Shown: one piece after another, positions 19,551 to 28,396 of the stretch
How positions within the stretch are numbered: the first letter of the stretch is position 1
How the letters are laid out: each line of letters opens with the position of its first letter
Source of the DNA: Alphaproteobacteria bacterium
GTDB taxonomy: Bacteria > Pseudomonadota > Alphaproteobacteria > Caulobacterales > Caulobacteraceae
Assembly (NCBI GenBank): GCA_018826885.1
Contig: JAHJYN010000069.1
Span: forward strand, 1-35,576
DNA length: 35,576 bases
Reading direction: 5' to 3'
Notes under the pieces: model-generated
What the model saw: the letters and a program-made list of their open reading frames with translations, nothing else
Database searches by the model: none
Told to the model about the DNA's origin: nothing
Position numbers and translations under genes: made by a program

Positions 19551-22097
19551 ATGGCCACCAGGGCGCGGTCAAAGGCGAAGACCCGGGCCGACGATCTGCT
19601 CGCGGAATACAATCGCAAGCGCGACTTTGACCGCACGGCCGAACCGCGCGGCGAGAGGGGTACCGGAAAGGGCGGGGACCGCTTTCTGGTCCAGAAGCAC
19701 GACGCCACCCGTCTGCACTGGGACCTGCGGCTGGAGGTGGACGGCGTGCTCAAGAGCTGGGCGGTGACCAAGGGGCCCTCGACCGACCCGGACATCAAGC
19801 GGCTGGCCGTGCGCACCGAGGACCACCCCCTGTCCTATGGCCGCTTTGAGGGCATCATTCCCAAGGGCGAGTACGGGGGCGGCACCGTCATGCTGTGGGA
19901 CGAGGGCCGTTGGGAGCCCATCCCCGGCAAGTCCGCTGAGGACCTCGAGAAGGGCCATCTGCATTTCATCGTCCACGGCCAGAGGATGAAGGGGGAGTGG
20001 CTGCTGATCCGGCTCAAACCCCGCAAGGGCGAAAAGCGCGAGAACTGGCTACTGCGCAAGATCGAGGACGCCCATGCCGCGCCCGGTGACGGTCTGGTCG
20101 AAGCGGCCCTGACCAGTGTGCTGACCGGTCGCTCCATGGCCGAGATCGCCGCCGACAGGAGCGGAAACCACGCGCTGGCCGGCAAGACGGGCAAGGCCTT
20201 CACCCGGGTCATGGCCGAGGCCGCCGCCCACACCGACAAGGCCCGCAAGCGGCGCAAGCCGGTCCCCCCGGGGGCACCCGCCTTCCGCGCGCCCCAGCTG
20301 GCGACGCTGGTGGATGCCGTGCCGGCCGGCAACGGCTGGATGCACGAGATCAAGTTCGACGGCTACCGCGCCCTGGTGTCGGCTTCAGGCGCGGATGTCT
20401 CGATCTTCACGCGGACGGGCAAGGACTGGACCGACAAGTTCGGCCCGCTGGTCGAGGTACTGAAGGCGATGGACCTGCCGGCCTGTCTGATTGACGGCGA
20501 GATCGTCGCCTATGACGCCAAGGGCAATCCCGACTTTTCCGCGCTGCAGGCGGTGCTCAAGCGGGGCACGGGCAGCCAGACGCCGGGCGACACCCTTGCG
20601 TTTCACGCCTTCGACCTGCTGTCGCTGGAGGGCGAGGATCTGGCGCCCCTGCCCAATGTCGAGCGCAAGGAGCGGCTGGAGGCCCTGCTACGCGCCGCCG
20701 AGCCCCCGATCCATGTCGCCGACCATCTGATCGGGGCGGGCGAGACCCTCTATGCCTCCCTCTGCCAGGCGGGGCAGGAGGGCATCATCTCCAAGCGCAT
20801 CGACGCCGCCTATCGGTCCAAGCGCACCCGCGACTGGCTCAAGGTCAAATGCACCCTGCGGCAGGAGTTCGTGATTATCGGCTGGAAAGCATCCACCGCC
20901 CGGGGCCGGCCCTTCGCTTCCCTTCTGCTGGCGCAGAAGGAGGGCGATGACTGGGTCTACAAGGGCAATGTCGGGACGGGCTTCACCCAGGACACGCTCG
21001 ACGATCTGGCCCGGCGGATGAAGCGGCTGGAGCGCAAGACGCCGCCCGCCGAGGTCGACCGGACCGCCTCGCGCGACGTCACCTGGCTCCGGCCCGAACT
21101 GGTCGCCGAGGTGGCCTTCAAGGAATTCACAGCGGACGGCAATGTCCGCCACGGCAGCTTCCTTGGGCTACGCGGCGACAAGCCTGCGACGGCCGTCACG
21201 CCGGAGGTGGCGGTCAAGGCGAAGTCATCGCCTGCGCCGAAGGTGCGGATCACGAGCGCTGACCGGGTCATCTTCCCCGACAGTGGTCAGACCAAGGGCG
21301 AGCTGGCGGACTACTATGCCGCTGTCGCGCCGCTGATGCTGCCGTTCGCCGCGCACCGCCCGGTCAGCCTGGTCCGCTGCCCGCAGGGCCGGGCCCGCAA
21401 ATGCTTCTTCCAGAAGCACGACAGCGGCAGCTTTGGCCCCCACGTCCACGCCGTGCCGATCCGCGAGAAGGATGGCGAGGTCGAGGAATATCTGTTCGTC
21501 GACAATGCGGCCGGGATCGCTGCCTGCGTCCAGATGGGTACCATCGAGTTTCACGGCTGGGGCAGTCGCACCGATGACGTCGAGGCGCCCGATCGCATGG
21601 TGTTCGACCTCGATCCCGATGAGGGGCTGGATTTCGGCGATGTGACGCGCGCTGCCCGCGACATTCGCCGCCGCCTGTCGGACCTCGGCCTGATCAGCTT
21701 TGCCCTGCTGTCGGGCGGCAAGGGGGTGCATGTGGTCGTGCCCCTCAACCCCGGCCATGACTGGGAGGCGCACAAGGACTTCTCGCGCCGGTTCGCGGGC
21801 GCGCTGTCGATGGCCGAGCCTGACCGTTTCACCCCCACCATGAGCAAGGCCAAACGCAAGGGGCGGATTTTCATCGACTGGCTGCGCAACCAGCGGGGCA
21901 GCACGGCGGTGCTGCCCTATTCGGCGCGCGCCCGATCCGGCGCGCCGGTCGCCGTGCCTGTAACCTGGGACGAGCTGGACGGCATGAAGGACGCCCATCC
22001 GTATTCTATTGCCGACGCCGACACCCTGCTGGACCGGGCGAGCGACACGGCCCTGTCCGGCTGGGGCTTTGCCAGCCAGACCCTTCCGGACGTCTGA
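19551..22097 (+). CDS. ligD: ATP-dependent DNA ligase D (phosphoesterase-ligase-polymerase)
   Basis: N-terminal 3'-phosphoesterase (FLVQKHDATRLHWDLRLEVDGVLKSWAVTKGPS); ligase lysine motif EIKFDGYRAL; C-terminal primase/polymerase (DRMVFDLDPDEGLDFGDVTRAARDIRRRL). Starts 3 bp after the ku stop. Confidence 0.97.
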   Translation: MATRARSKAKTRADDLLAEYNRKRDFDRTAEPRGERGTGKGGDRFLVQKHDATRLHWDLRLEVDGVLKSWAVTKGPSTDPDIKRLAVRTEDHPLSYGRFEGIIPKGEYGGGTVMLWDEGRWEPIPGKSAEDLEKGHLHFIVHGQRMKGEWLLIRLKPRKGEKRENWLLRKIEDAHAAPGDGLVEAALTSVLTGRSMAEIAADRSGNHALAGKTGKAFTRVMAEAAAHTDKARKRRKPVPPGAPAFRAPQLATLVDAVPAGNGWMHEIKFDGYRALVSASGADVSIFTRTGKDWTDKFGPLVEVLKAMDLPACLIDGEIVAYDAKGNPDFSALQAVLKRGTGSQTPGDTLAFHAFDLLSLEGEDLAPLPNVERKERLEALLRAAEPPIHVADHLIGAGETLYASLCQAGQEGIISKRIDAAYRSKRTRDWLKVKCTLRQEFVIIGWKASTARGRPFASLLLAQKEGDDWVYKGNVGTGFTQDTLDDLARRMKRLERKTPPAEVDRTASRDVTWLRPELVAEVAFKEFTADGNVRHGSFLGLRGDKPATAVTPEVAVKAKSSPAPKVRITSADRVIFPDSGQTKGELADYYAAVAPLMLPFAAHRPVSLVRCPQGRARKCFFQKHDSGSFGPHVHAVPIREKDGEVEEYLFVDNAAGIAACVQMGTIEFHGWGSRTDDVEAPDRMVFDLDPDEGLDFGDVTRAARDIRRRLSDLGLISFALLSGGKGVHVVVPLNPGHDWEAHKDFSRRFAGALSMAEPDRFTPTMSKAKRKGRIFIDWLRNQRGSTAVLPYSARARSGAPVAVPVTWDELDGMKDAHPYSIADADTLLDRASDTALSGWGFASQTLPDV

Positions 22098-22103
22098 GGC
22101 CGG

Positions 22104-24251
22104 TCAGACCATCAGGGCGATGTCCAGCCGCGGCCCACTGCGGTGACGCGCCCGAACCGTGGCTGTGCCTCCCATATTGGTGAAGTCCAGGTCAGTTCGG
22201 CTGTCGCCAACCCCCAAGCCGGTGACGTTCAGCCGGTCAATGCCGCTGGGCAGGCGCGGCCGATCGACCGTGATCCGGCCCTGCAGTGCGTCAATCTCGA
22301 TCCCCAGACTGGCCTGCAGCAACAGGAACACCGACCCGGCGGCCCAGGCCTGGGGCATGCAGGCGACCGGATAGGGTACCGGCGGCTCTCCTGCCTCCCG
22401 GGCAAAGCCGCAGAACAGCTCGGGCAGCCGCATCTCGAAATTGACGGCGGCCGCATAGAGATCATCCAGCACCCGGGCCACCGCCTCGCGCTCGCCATAG
22501 CGCGCCATGCCGGCGACGCAGAACGCCGTGTCATGCGGCCATACCGACCCGTTGTGATAGGACATGGGATTATAACGGGGCTGCTGCGTGGCCAGGGTGC
22601 GAAGGCCCCAGCCGGTCCGAAAGCGCGCCGACAACAGGCTTTCCGTGACCCGCCCCGCGCGGTCTGCTGCGGGCAGGCCCGAGAACAGCAGGTGACCGGC
22701 GTTGGATCCCAGCACCCGACACGGCTGACCTTCGCCATCCAGGGCGATGGCGTAAAAGCCCGCCTCTTCCATCCAGTAGCGGGTCTCGACCTCGGTCTTC
22801 AGGCGCAGGGCCCTGTCTGACCACTGATCGGCGTCGTCGTGCCCAAGGGCCCGGGCCATATCGGCCATCGCCTGCCACGCCTGATAGGCGTAGCCCTGAA
22901 CTTCCAGCAGGGCGATGGGCCCCTTCGGAAAGCGGCCATCGGCGTGAAAGATGGAGTCCTCGCTGTCCTTCCAGCCCTGATTGGACAGGCCGGTGTCGCG
23001 ACCCCGCGCATAGTCGATCAACCCCATGCCATTGGCCTGACCCTTCGCCTCCATCCAGCCCGCAGCGGCCACCAGATTTGGCCAAAGGCCCCGGATGAAG
23101 CCCAGTTCGCCCGTCCTCCGCGCATAGGCGCCGGCCAGGGCCACGAACAGGCAGGTGGTATCGACCCCGCCGTAGTAGACTCCGAACGGCACCTCACCGA
23201 GGGCGGACATCTCGCCGCCGCGGGTCTCGTGCATGATCTTGCCGGGTTCGACGTCCTGAAAGGCATCCGTGGTCGTACCCTGACGCATTGCCAGATAGGT
23301 CAGGACGCCGCGTGCGAGGCTGGGGTCGAGCCACAGCATCTGCCAGGCGGTGATGATGCCGTCGCGCCCGAACGGCGTCGAGAACCACGGCACCCCGGCA
23401 TAGGGATAGGGCCCGGTCGGCAGGTCGGTGGTCAGAAGCGCGACATCGGCCCGTGACTGGTCCAGCCACTGGTTGAAGCGCGGGCTACGAACGCCGCGCA
23501 CACCGCCGCCCCGCCGTCGTCTGGCTCGCATCGCGAGGCGCGCCTGAACGGCCGCCAGCCGCCAACGGCCTGCATCGGGGCTATCGCAAGAGTCCGCTCC
23601 GGCCTCGATGTACAGGTCAAACCGGCTGTTTCGGCTGAGCGACAGCTGGAAGCTGGCCTGTCGCCCCGACATCCTGCCGGGGGGCTCCGAAAAGGACAGA
23701 CAGGTCTGACGGGTGACCCCGTCCAGCCCCTGATAGCCAAAGCGGACCCGCCGACCGTCGCACTCGGGCGCCAACGCCCGTCCCCTCGTCTGACGGGACA
23801 CGCCCCGAACCTCGAAGATGTCGCGATAGTCGGCGTCGTACTCGATGGTCAGGGGCAGGATGACGTCGTCGATGCCATGATTGGTCAGGCGGACGCGCTC
23901 ATACATCCGCTCCTGCCACAGGAACCGGCGCCGCTCGATGTGGATGATGCCTGCGGGGGCGGATCGTCCGCCCATGGGCGGCAGGGGGCGATTGGTCGCC
24001 TGGCAGATGAAGAACACATTGTCGTCCGACAGGGCCGTGCTCAGCCGCGACGGCGGCGCGCCGCCCACCAGCAGGCGCAGGCGTGACAGCATGCGGGTAT
24101 CGCGCAAAAAGAACCCGTCCGCCCCTCCGGTCAAATCTCCCCAGGCGTCTGCGACCAGGAAGGCGTCCCCCTCCTTCAGCGGCATCAGTCTGTCCAGGAC
24201 TGTGACCTCGGACTGTGCCGAAACAGCCGGCCACGTCTGGTCATCCTCCAT
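22104..24251 (-). CDS. Amylo-alpha-1,6-glucosidase / glycogen debranching N-terminal domain protein
   Basis: GDE-type N-terminal region (DAWGDLTGGADGFFLRDTRMLSRLRLLVGG) and (alpha/alpha)6 catalytic region (GVPWFSTPFGRDGIITAWQMLW, NPMSYHNGSVWPHDTAFCVAGMARYG). Start reset from the ORF-track 24596 to the ATG at 24251 with an AGGAGAG RBS. Confidence 0.9.
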   Translation of the reverse strand: MEDDQTWPAVSAQSEVTVLDRLMPLKEGDAFLVADAWGDLTGGADGFFLRDTRMLSRLRLLVGGAPPSRLSTALSDDNVFFICQATNRPLPPMGGRSAPAGIIHIERRRFLWQERMYERVRLTNHGIDDVILPLTIEYDADYRDIFEVRGVSRQTRGRALAPECDGRRVRFGYQGLDGVTRQTCLSFSEPPGRMSGRQASFQLSLSRNSRFDLYIEAGADSCDSPDAGRWRLAAVQARLAMRARRRRGGGVRGVRSPRFNQWLDQSRADVALLTTDLPTGPYPYAGVPWFSTPFGRDGIITAWQMLWLDPSLARGVLTYLAMRQGTTTDAFQDVEPGKIMHETRGGEMSALGEVPFGVYYGGVDTTCLFVALAGAYARRTGELGFIRGLWPNLVAAAGWMEAKGQANGMGLIDYARGRDTGLSNQGWKDSEDSIFHADGRFPKGPIALLEVQGYAYQAWQAMADMARALGHDDADQWSDRALRLKTEVETRYWMEEAGFYAIALDGEGQPCRVLGSNAGHLLFSGLPAADRAGRVTESLLSARFRTGWGLRTLATQQPRYNPMSYHNGSVWPHDTAFCVAGMARYGEREAVARVLDDLYAAAVNFEMRLPELFCGFAREAGEPPVPYPVACMPQAWAAGSVFLLLQASLGIEIDALQGRITVDRPRLPSGIDRLNVTGLGVGDSRTDLDFTNMGGTATVRARHRSGPRLDIALMV

Positions 24252-24294
24252 GGGATGACTCTCCTTCAGGGGTTTGGCTTTTCCCTTGACCGGA

Positions 24295-25401
24295 TCAGGC
24301 AACGGCAGCCGTCGGGAGAGGCATGATATCGGCGATGCCGGGCAGGGGCGGCAGTTCTGATGCCGCATAGGGCGCGTGGGCCAGCAGCCCCCGATAGATG
24401 TCCAGATAGCGGTGCGCCATGGCTGTCGAGGAGAATCGCTGGTCGAACCGGGCCCGGATGGCCGCCCGGTCCAGCTGAACCGCCTTGCGCACCGCGGCCA
24501 CGGCTCCGTCCAGATCGTCAACCAGATAACCGGTGACGCCGTCCTCGATGACTTCCGGCGCTGCGCCGCACCGATAGGCGACCACAGGCGTGCCACAGGC
24601 CATGGCCTCGATCATGACCAGACCGAACGGCTCAGGCCAGTCGATCGGAAACAGGAAGGCGTCGGCCTGACCGAGGAAATCGGACTTGGCCGCATCCCCG
24701 ATTTCGCCGACGAATTCGACCAGGGGATTGTCCAGCAGCGGCAGGATCTTCGTCTCGAAGTAGACGGCGTCGGCGGGATCGACCTTGGCGGCAATCTTCA
24801 GCGGCATACCGAGGCGCGTGGCGATCTCGATCGCCCGGTCAGGCCGCTTCTCGGCGGCAATCCGCCCCAGAAACGCCAGATATCCCGAAGGCCGGGGGCT
24901 GAAGCGATACAGGTCCGCGTCCATGCCGTGCTGGACTGTCGCCGCCCAGTTCGCCCACGGCAGGGGATGACGCTGATTGTTGGAGATGGAAACCAGCGGA
25001 TATTGCGACCAACGCTCATAGACGCCCGCCAGGTCCTTCAGGTCCAGACGCCCGTGCAATGTCGTCAGGGTGCGCTCTGCCCGGTCCTCGAAGAAGGGGA
25101 AATGCAGCATGTCCGTATGAAAATGGAGTATGTCAAACTGGTCGGCGCGTCGACGCACCTCGGCCAGCATCGACATATGGGCCGCGAGGTCGGACTTCAG
25201 CGGGGAGGGGTCCAGTCGAATGGCCTGATCCCGCACCGGGACCAGACGGGCGCGTGTACGGGCCTCGGCGGATGAAAACAGCGTGACCTCATGCCCCAGA
25301 TCGACGAGTGCGTCGGTCAGATGGGCCACGACCCGTTCGGTGCCGCCGTACAGCATGGGCGGCACGGCTTCGTAGAGGGGAGCAACCTGGGCAATTTTCA
25401 T
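24295..25401 (-). CDS. Glycosyltransferase family 4
   Basis: MKIAQVAPLYEAVPPMLYGGTERVVAHLTDALVDLGHEVTLF; GT-B C-terminal signature PIDWPEPFGLVMIEAMACGTPVVAYRCGAAPEVIEDGVTGYLVDD. Start at the ATG at 25401. Confidence 0.92.
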   Translation of the reverse strand: MKIAQVAPLYEAVPPMLYGGTERVVAHLTDALVDLGHEVTLFSSAEARTRARLVPVRDQAIRLDPSPLKSDLAAHMSMLAEVRRRADQFDILHFHTDMLHFPFFEDRAERTLTTLHGRLDLKDLAGVYERWSQYPLVSISNNQRHPLPWANWAATVQHGMDADLYRFSPRPSGYLAFLGRIAAEKRPDRAIEIATRLGMPLKIAAKVDPADAVYFETKILPLLDNPLVEFVGEIGDAAKSDFLGQADAFLFPIDWPEPFGLVMIEAMACGTPVVAYRCGAAPEVIEDGVTGYLVDDLDGAVAAVRKAVQLDRAAIRARFDQRFSSTAMAHRYLDIYRGLLAHAPYAASELPPLPGIADIMPLPTAAVA

Positions 25402-25486
25402 GGAGCGGGTCCGGTAAGCGCCTTGCAGCAGCCCCAGTTGAAGCCCCGGCTGCAGCTCCCGGTTCCAATGTCCGGAAGACGACAAA

Positions 25487-25511
25487 GGAACGGGTCACGC
25501 GTCGCGGGATT
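25487..25511 (+). promoter_or_regulatory. EcfG/SigT-like promoter candidate for the PfpI-family gene
   Basis: Exact -35 GGAAC, N16, then GATT (weak -10), 35 bp upstream of the ATG. Confidence 0.25.
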
Positions 25512-25546
25512 AGGGGGGGACCCCCACCCTCGGACTGGAGAGAGTC

Positions 25547-26089
25547 ATGACCCGCACGCTTGTCGGAAAACGCATCGCCGTTCTCGCCACGGATGGCTTC
25601 GAACAGGTCGAACTGGACAAACCCGTCGAGGCCCTCCGCGAGGCCGGTGCCACCGTTGACATTGTCGCCCCCGAGGGTGGCGAGATCCAGGGCTTTGAAC
25701 ATCACGACAAGGGCCGCAAGGCCGCCGTCGACAAGACGCTCGATACGGTGAGTGCCTATGATTACGACGGCCTGGTCCTGCCGGGCGGCGTGATCAATCC
25801 CGACGCCCTGCGACTGGAGGAGAAGGCCATCCGCTTCATCGCCGCCTTCGCCGGGGCCGACAAGCCGATCGCGGCCATCTGCCACGGACCCTGGACGCTG
25901 ATCGACGCGGGTATGGTCAAGGGCCGCAAACTGACCTCATGGCCGTCGCTCAAGGTCGACCTGCAGAACGCGGGTGCCGAGTGGGTCGATGAGACGGTCG
26001 TCATCGACGGCAAGCTGGTCACCTCACGCAATCCCGATGATCTGCCCGCCTTTTGCGACGGCATGATCAGGGTGTTCGCCGCGACCTGA
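25547..26089 (+). CDS. Type 1 glutamine amidotransferase-like, PfpI/DJ-1 family
   Basis: GKRIAVLATDGFEQVELDKPVEALREAGATVDIVAPEGGEIQG, DGLVLPGGVINPDALR, AAICHGPWTLIDAGMVKGRKLTSWPSL (nucleophile Cys elbow). Confidence 0.93.
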   Translation: MTRTLVGKRIAVLATDGFEQVELDKPVEALREAGATVDIVAPEGGEIQGFEHHDKGRKAAVDKTLDTVSAYDYDGLVLPGGVINPDALRLEEKAIRFIAAFAGADKPIAAICHGPWTLIDAGMVKGRKLTSWPSLKVDLQNAGAEWVDETVVIDGKLVTSRNPDDLPAFCDGMIRVFAAT

Positions 26090-26175
26090 CCCCGCTGCTC
26101 CGGGGAACAGCGCGCCAGTCGGCGGTCGTACTGTTTCGGGCTTGACTCGTCGCCCCCTGAGAGAGGCATATAAGA

Positions 26176-26190
26176 GAACATTTAGTGAAC
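26176..26190 (+). promoter_or_regulatory. Alphaproteobacterial-type LexA/SOS box
   Basis: GAAC-ATTTAGT-GAAC (exact GAAC-N7-GAAC, i.e. GTTC-N7-GTTC on the other strand) immediately before the imuA ATG; TATAAG -10-like element at 26169-26174. Confidence 0.88.
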
Positions 26191-26943
26191 ATGATGTCCT
26201 CACCTGCCACTCTCAGCCACCTGCGCGCGCATCTTTCTTCACGCGGATCCGTCTTGCGGGCCCCGGCAGTGCGGCTGTTCGACATCCCGCCGACAGGGCG
26301 CGGTGCGGTGTTTTCCTCCGAGGCCGTGCATGAGGTCTATGCCGCCTCGACCCGGCATGGATCGGCGGCGGAGGGCTTTGGTCTGGGGCTGGCGCTTCAG
26401 GCCGGGGGGACCCTGGTGTGGATCCATGAAGATCGGGGTCGGCATGAGAGGGGCGCGCTGTACGGCAGCGGCCTGCGGGAGTGGGGGGTAGAGACCGGAA
26501 ACCTGTTGCTGGTTGGGGTGCCGGATACGGCGGCCTTGCTGGCGGCGGCAGAAGAAGCCCTGCGTAGCGGAGCGTCGTCCGCCGTCCTGATGAGCGGCTG
26601 GGGGGAAGCCCGGGCCTTTACCCTGACCGCCAGTCGTCGTCTGGCACTGGCCGCTGCGACCGGGCGGACGACGGCGATTTTCGTTCGAACGGGGGCGCAG
26701 CCGCAAGCCAGTGCTTCGGACACGCGATGGTCGGTCAGCGCTGCCCCTTCGAGAGCGCTGGAAGCGGGGGCGCCGGGCCGACCGGCTTTTCGGGTGAATT
26801 TGTTGCGAAGCCGGGCAGGGGGGATCCCGGGCGAGTGGATCATGGAGTGGGATCGTGAAACGCGATCATTTGTCGAACCGAAGACATCTGGCGGTCTGGT
26901 TTCCGCTCCTGCCCATCGACCGGCTGGGATCCGGGCGGCCTGA
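26191..26943 (+). CDS. imuA: ImuA-like protein (RecA-like translesion accessory factor); alternative GTG start at 26185
   Basis: RecA-like/ImuA pattern (GAVFSSEAVHEVYAAS..GSAAEGFGLGLALQ); directly upstream of and overlapping imuB in a canonical imuA-imuB-dnaE2 cassette with an SOS box. Confidence 0.88.
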   Translation: MMSSPATLSHLRAHLSSRGSVLRAPAVRLFDIPPTGRGAVFSSEAVHEVYAASTRHGSAAEGFGLGLALQAGGTLVWIHEDRGRHERGALYGSGLREWGVETGNLLLVGVPDTAALLAAAEEALRSGASSAVLMSGWGEARAFTLTASRRLALAAATGRTTAIFVRTGAQPQASASDTRWSVSAAPSRALEAGAPGRPAFRVNLLRSRAGGIPGEWIMEWDRETRSFVEPKTSGGLVSAPAHRPAGIRAA

Positions 26944-28396
26944 GGGGCCTTTCTGCCTGATCGACAGACGGGCCAATGCCCTGCGGCTGGTCGCCGTGGA
27001 TGCGGAGGGGCTGGCGCTCGGCCTTGCGCCCGACATGACCCTGGCGGATGCCCGCGCCCAGGTGCCCGAACTGGAAGCCTGGCCGCATGATCCGGGTGCG
27101 GACAGGGCCTGCCTGGACCGGTTGCGGGAGAGTTTTGGCCGTTTCTCTCCCATGGTGGCGGGCGACGACCCCCATGGTCTGATGCTGGATGTTACGGGCT
27201 GCGCCCACCTGTTCGGCGGAGAAGCGGGCCTGATGCAGGCCGTTCAGGCCCTGGCGCGGCGACTGGGGCTTGAGGCCCGCTGCGCCCTGGCCCGTACCCC
27301 CCAGGCCGCCCGCGCCCTGACCCGCTTTGGTTCGCCGGGAAAGATTGTGGCCGAGGGCGGGGACCGCCCTGCGGTGCGTTGCTTGCCGGTCGCGGCCCTG
27401 GAGTTGGCCCCGTCGGATACTCAGGCCCTGAGACGGGCGGGGCTGAAGACCATCGGCGATGTCGATGACCGTCCGCGGGCTTCGCTGGCAGCGCGCTTCG
27501 GGCGCGAGTTCTCGACCCGACTGGACCGTATTCTGGGGCTGGAGGATGCGCGGATCACGCCGGTTCGGGCCCCGGCCCCGGTCGTGGCGGACCGTCTGCT
27601 GATGGAGCCGCTGATCACGACCGAACCGCTGGAGACGGTGATCGCCGACCTGCTGGGGGATGTGGCATCCCGTCTGGAAGTCCGGCTTTCCGGAGCCCGG
27701 CGGTTCCGCCTGACCGTTTTCCGGGTTGACGGCCATGTCCGCCGTATCGGCCTCGGCGTGGCGCGTCCCATGCGGGATGTCCCGGGCCTTGCGCGACTGT
27801 TCCGGGAGCGGCTGGCTGCGCTCACCACCCCCTTGGACCCGGGCTTTGGCATTGATCATCTGCGGATGGAGGCGCTGGATCTGCAGCGGCTGGCCCCGGT
27901 TCAGGTCGACCTCGACACCACGACCGAGGGGAGCGAGGCGCTGGACGCCCTGATCGACCGGCTGGCGGCGCGCCTCGGGTCTGCGGCGGTCAGCCGGGTG
28001 CGACCGGCGAACTCCTATCTCCCTGAGCGGGCCAGTCAGCTGATCCCCGCCGGACATCCCGGAGAAAGGGAGACCACCTCCTGGCCCGAGCGGGATCCCC
28101 AATCCCCGCCGCTGCGCCCCCTGCATCTGTTCGACCCGCCCCAGCCGGTCGAGGTCATGTCTCCGGTGCCCGATGGCCCTCCGGTTCGCTTCAAATGGCG
28201 GCGGGTCACGCATCGGATCATCAATGCCGAGGGACCGGAGCGGATCGAGGGCGAGTGGTGGCGGCGCAGGGGCGGGCGGGTGCGGGACTATTACCGGGTG
28301 GAGGATGAGGAGGGGCGTCGCTTCTGGCTGTTCCGGGCGGGCCATTTCGGTGAGCTGCCGCCGCCGCGCTGGTATGTCCACGGCCTGTTCGCATGA
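26855..28396 (+). CDS. imuB: ImuB, Y-family polymerase-like protein
   Basis: LAVWFPLLPIDRLGSG.. at the position of the polymerase catalytic acidic motif; FGRFSPMVAGDDPHGLMLDVTGCAHLFGGEAGLM; ALARTPQAARALTRFG. GTG start. Confidence 0.93.
   Translation: MKRDHLSNRRHLAVWFPLLPIDRLGSGRPEGPFCLIDRRANALRLVAVDAEGLALGLAPDMTLADARAQVPELEAWPHDPGADRACLDRLRESFGRFSPMVAGDDPHGLMLDVTGCAHLFGGEAGLMQAVQALARRLGLEARCALARTPQAARALTRFGSPGKIVAEGGDRPAVRCLPVAALELAPSDTQALRRAGLKTIGDVDDRPRASLAARFGREFSTRLDRILGLEDARITPVRAPAPVVADRLLMEPLITTEPLETVIADLLGDVASRLEVRLSGARRFRLTVFRVDGHVRRIGLGVARPMRDVPGLARLFRERLAALTTPLDPGFGIDHLRMEALDLQRLAPVQVDLDTTTEGSEALDALIDRLAARLGSAAVSRVRPANSYLPERASQLIPAGHPGERETTSWPERDPQSPPLRPLHLFDPPQPVEVMSPVPDGPPVRFKWRRVTHRIINAEGPERIEGEWWRRRGGRVRDYYRVEDEEGRRFWLFRAGHFGELPPPRWYVHGLFA

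Noticed and set aside
26855-26880. ImuB lacking polymerase catalytic acids as a novel inactivation
   Set aside because: Already a known property of ImuB family proteins.
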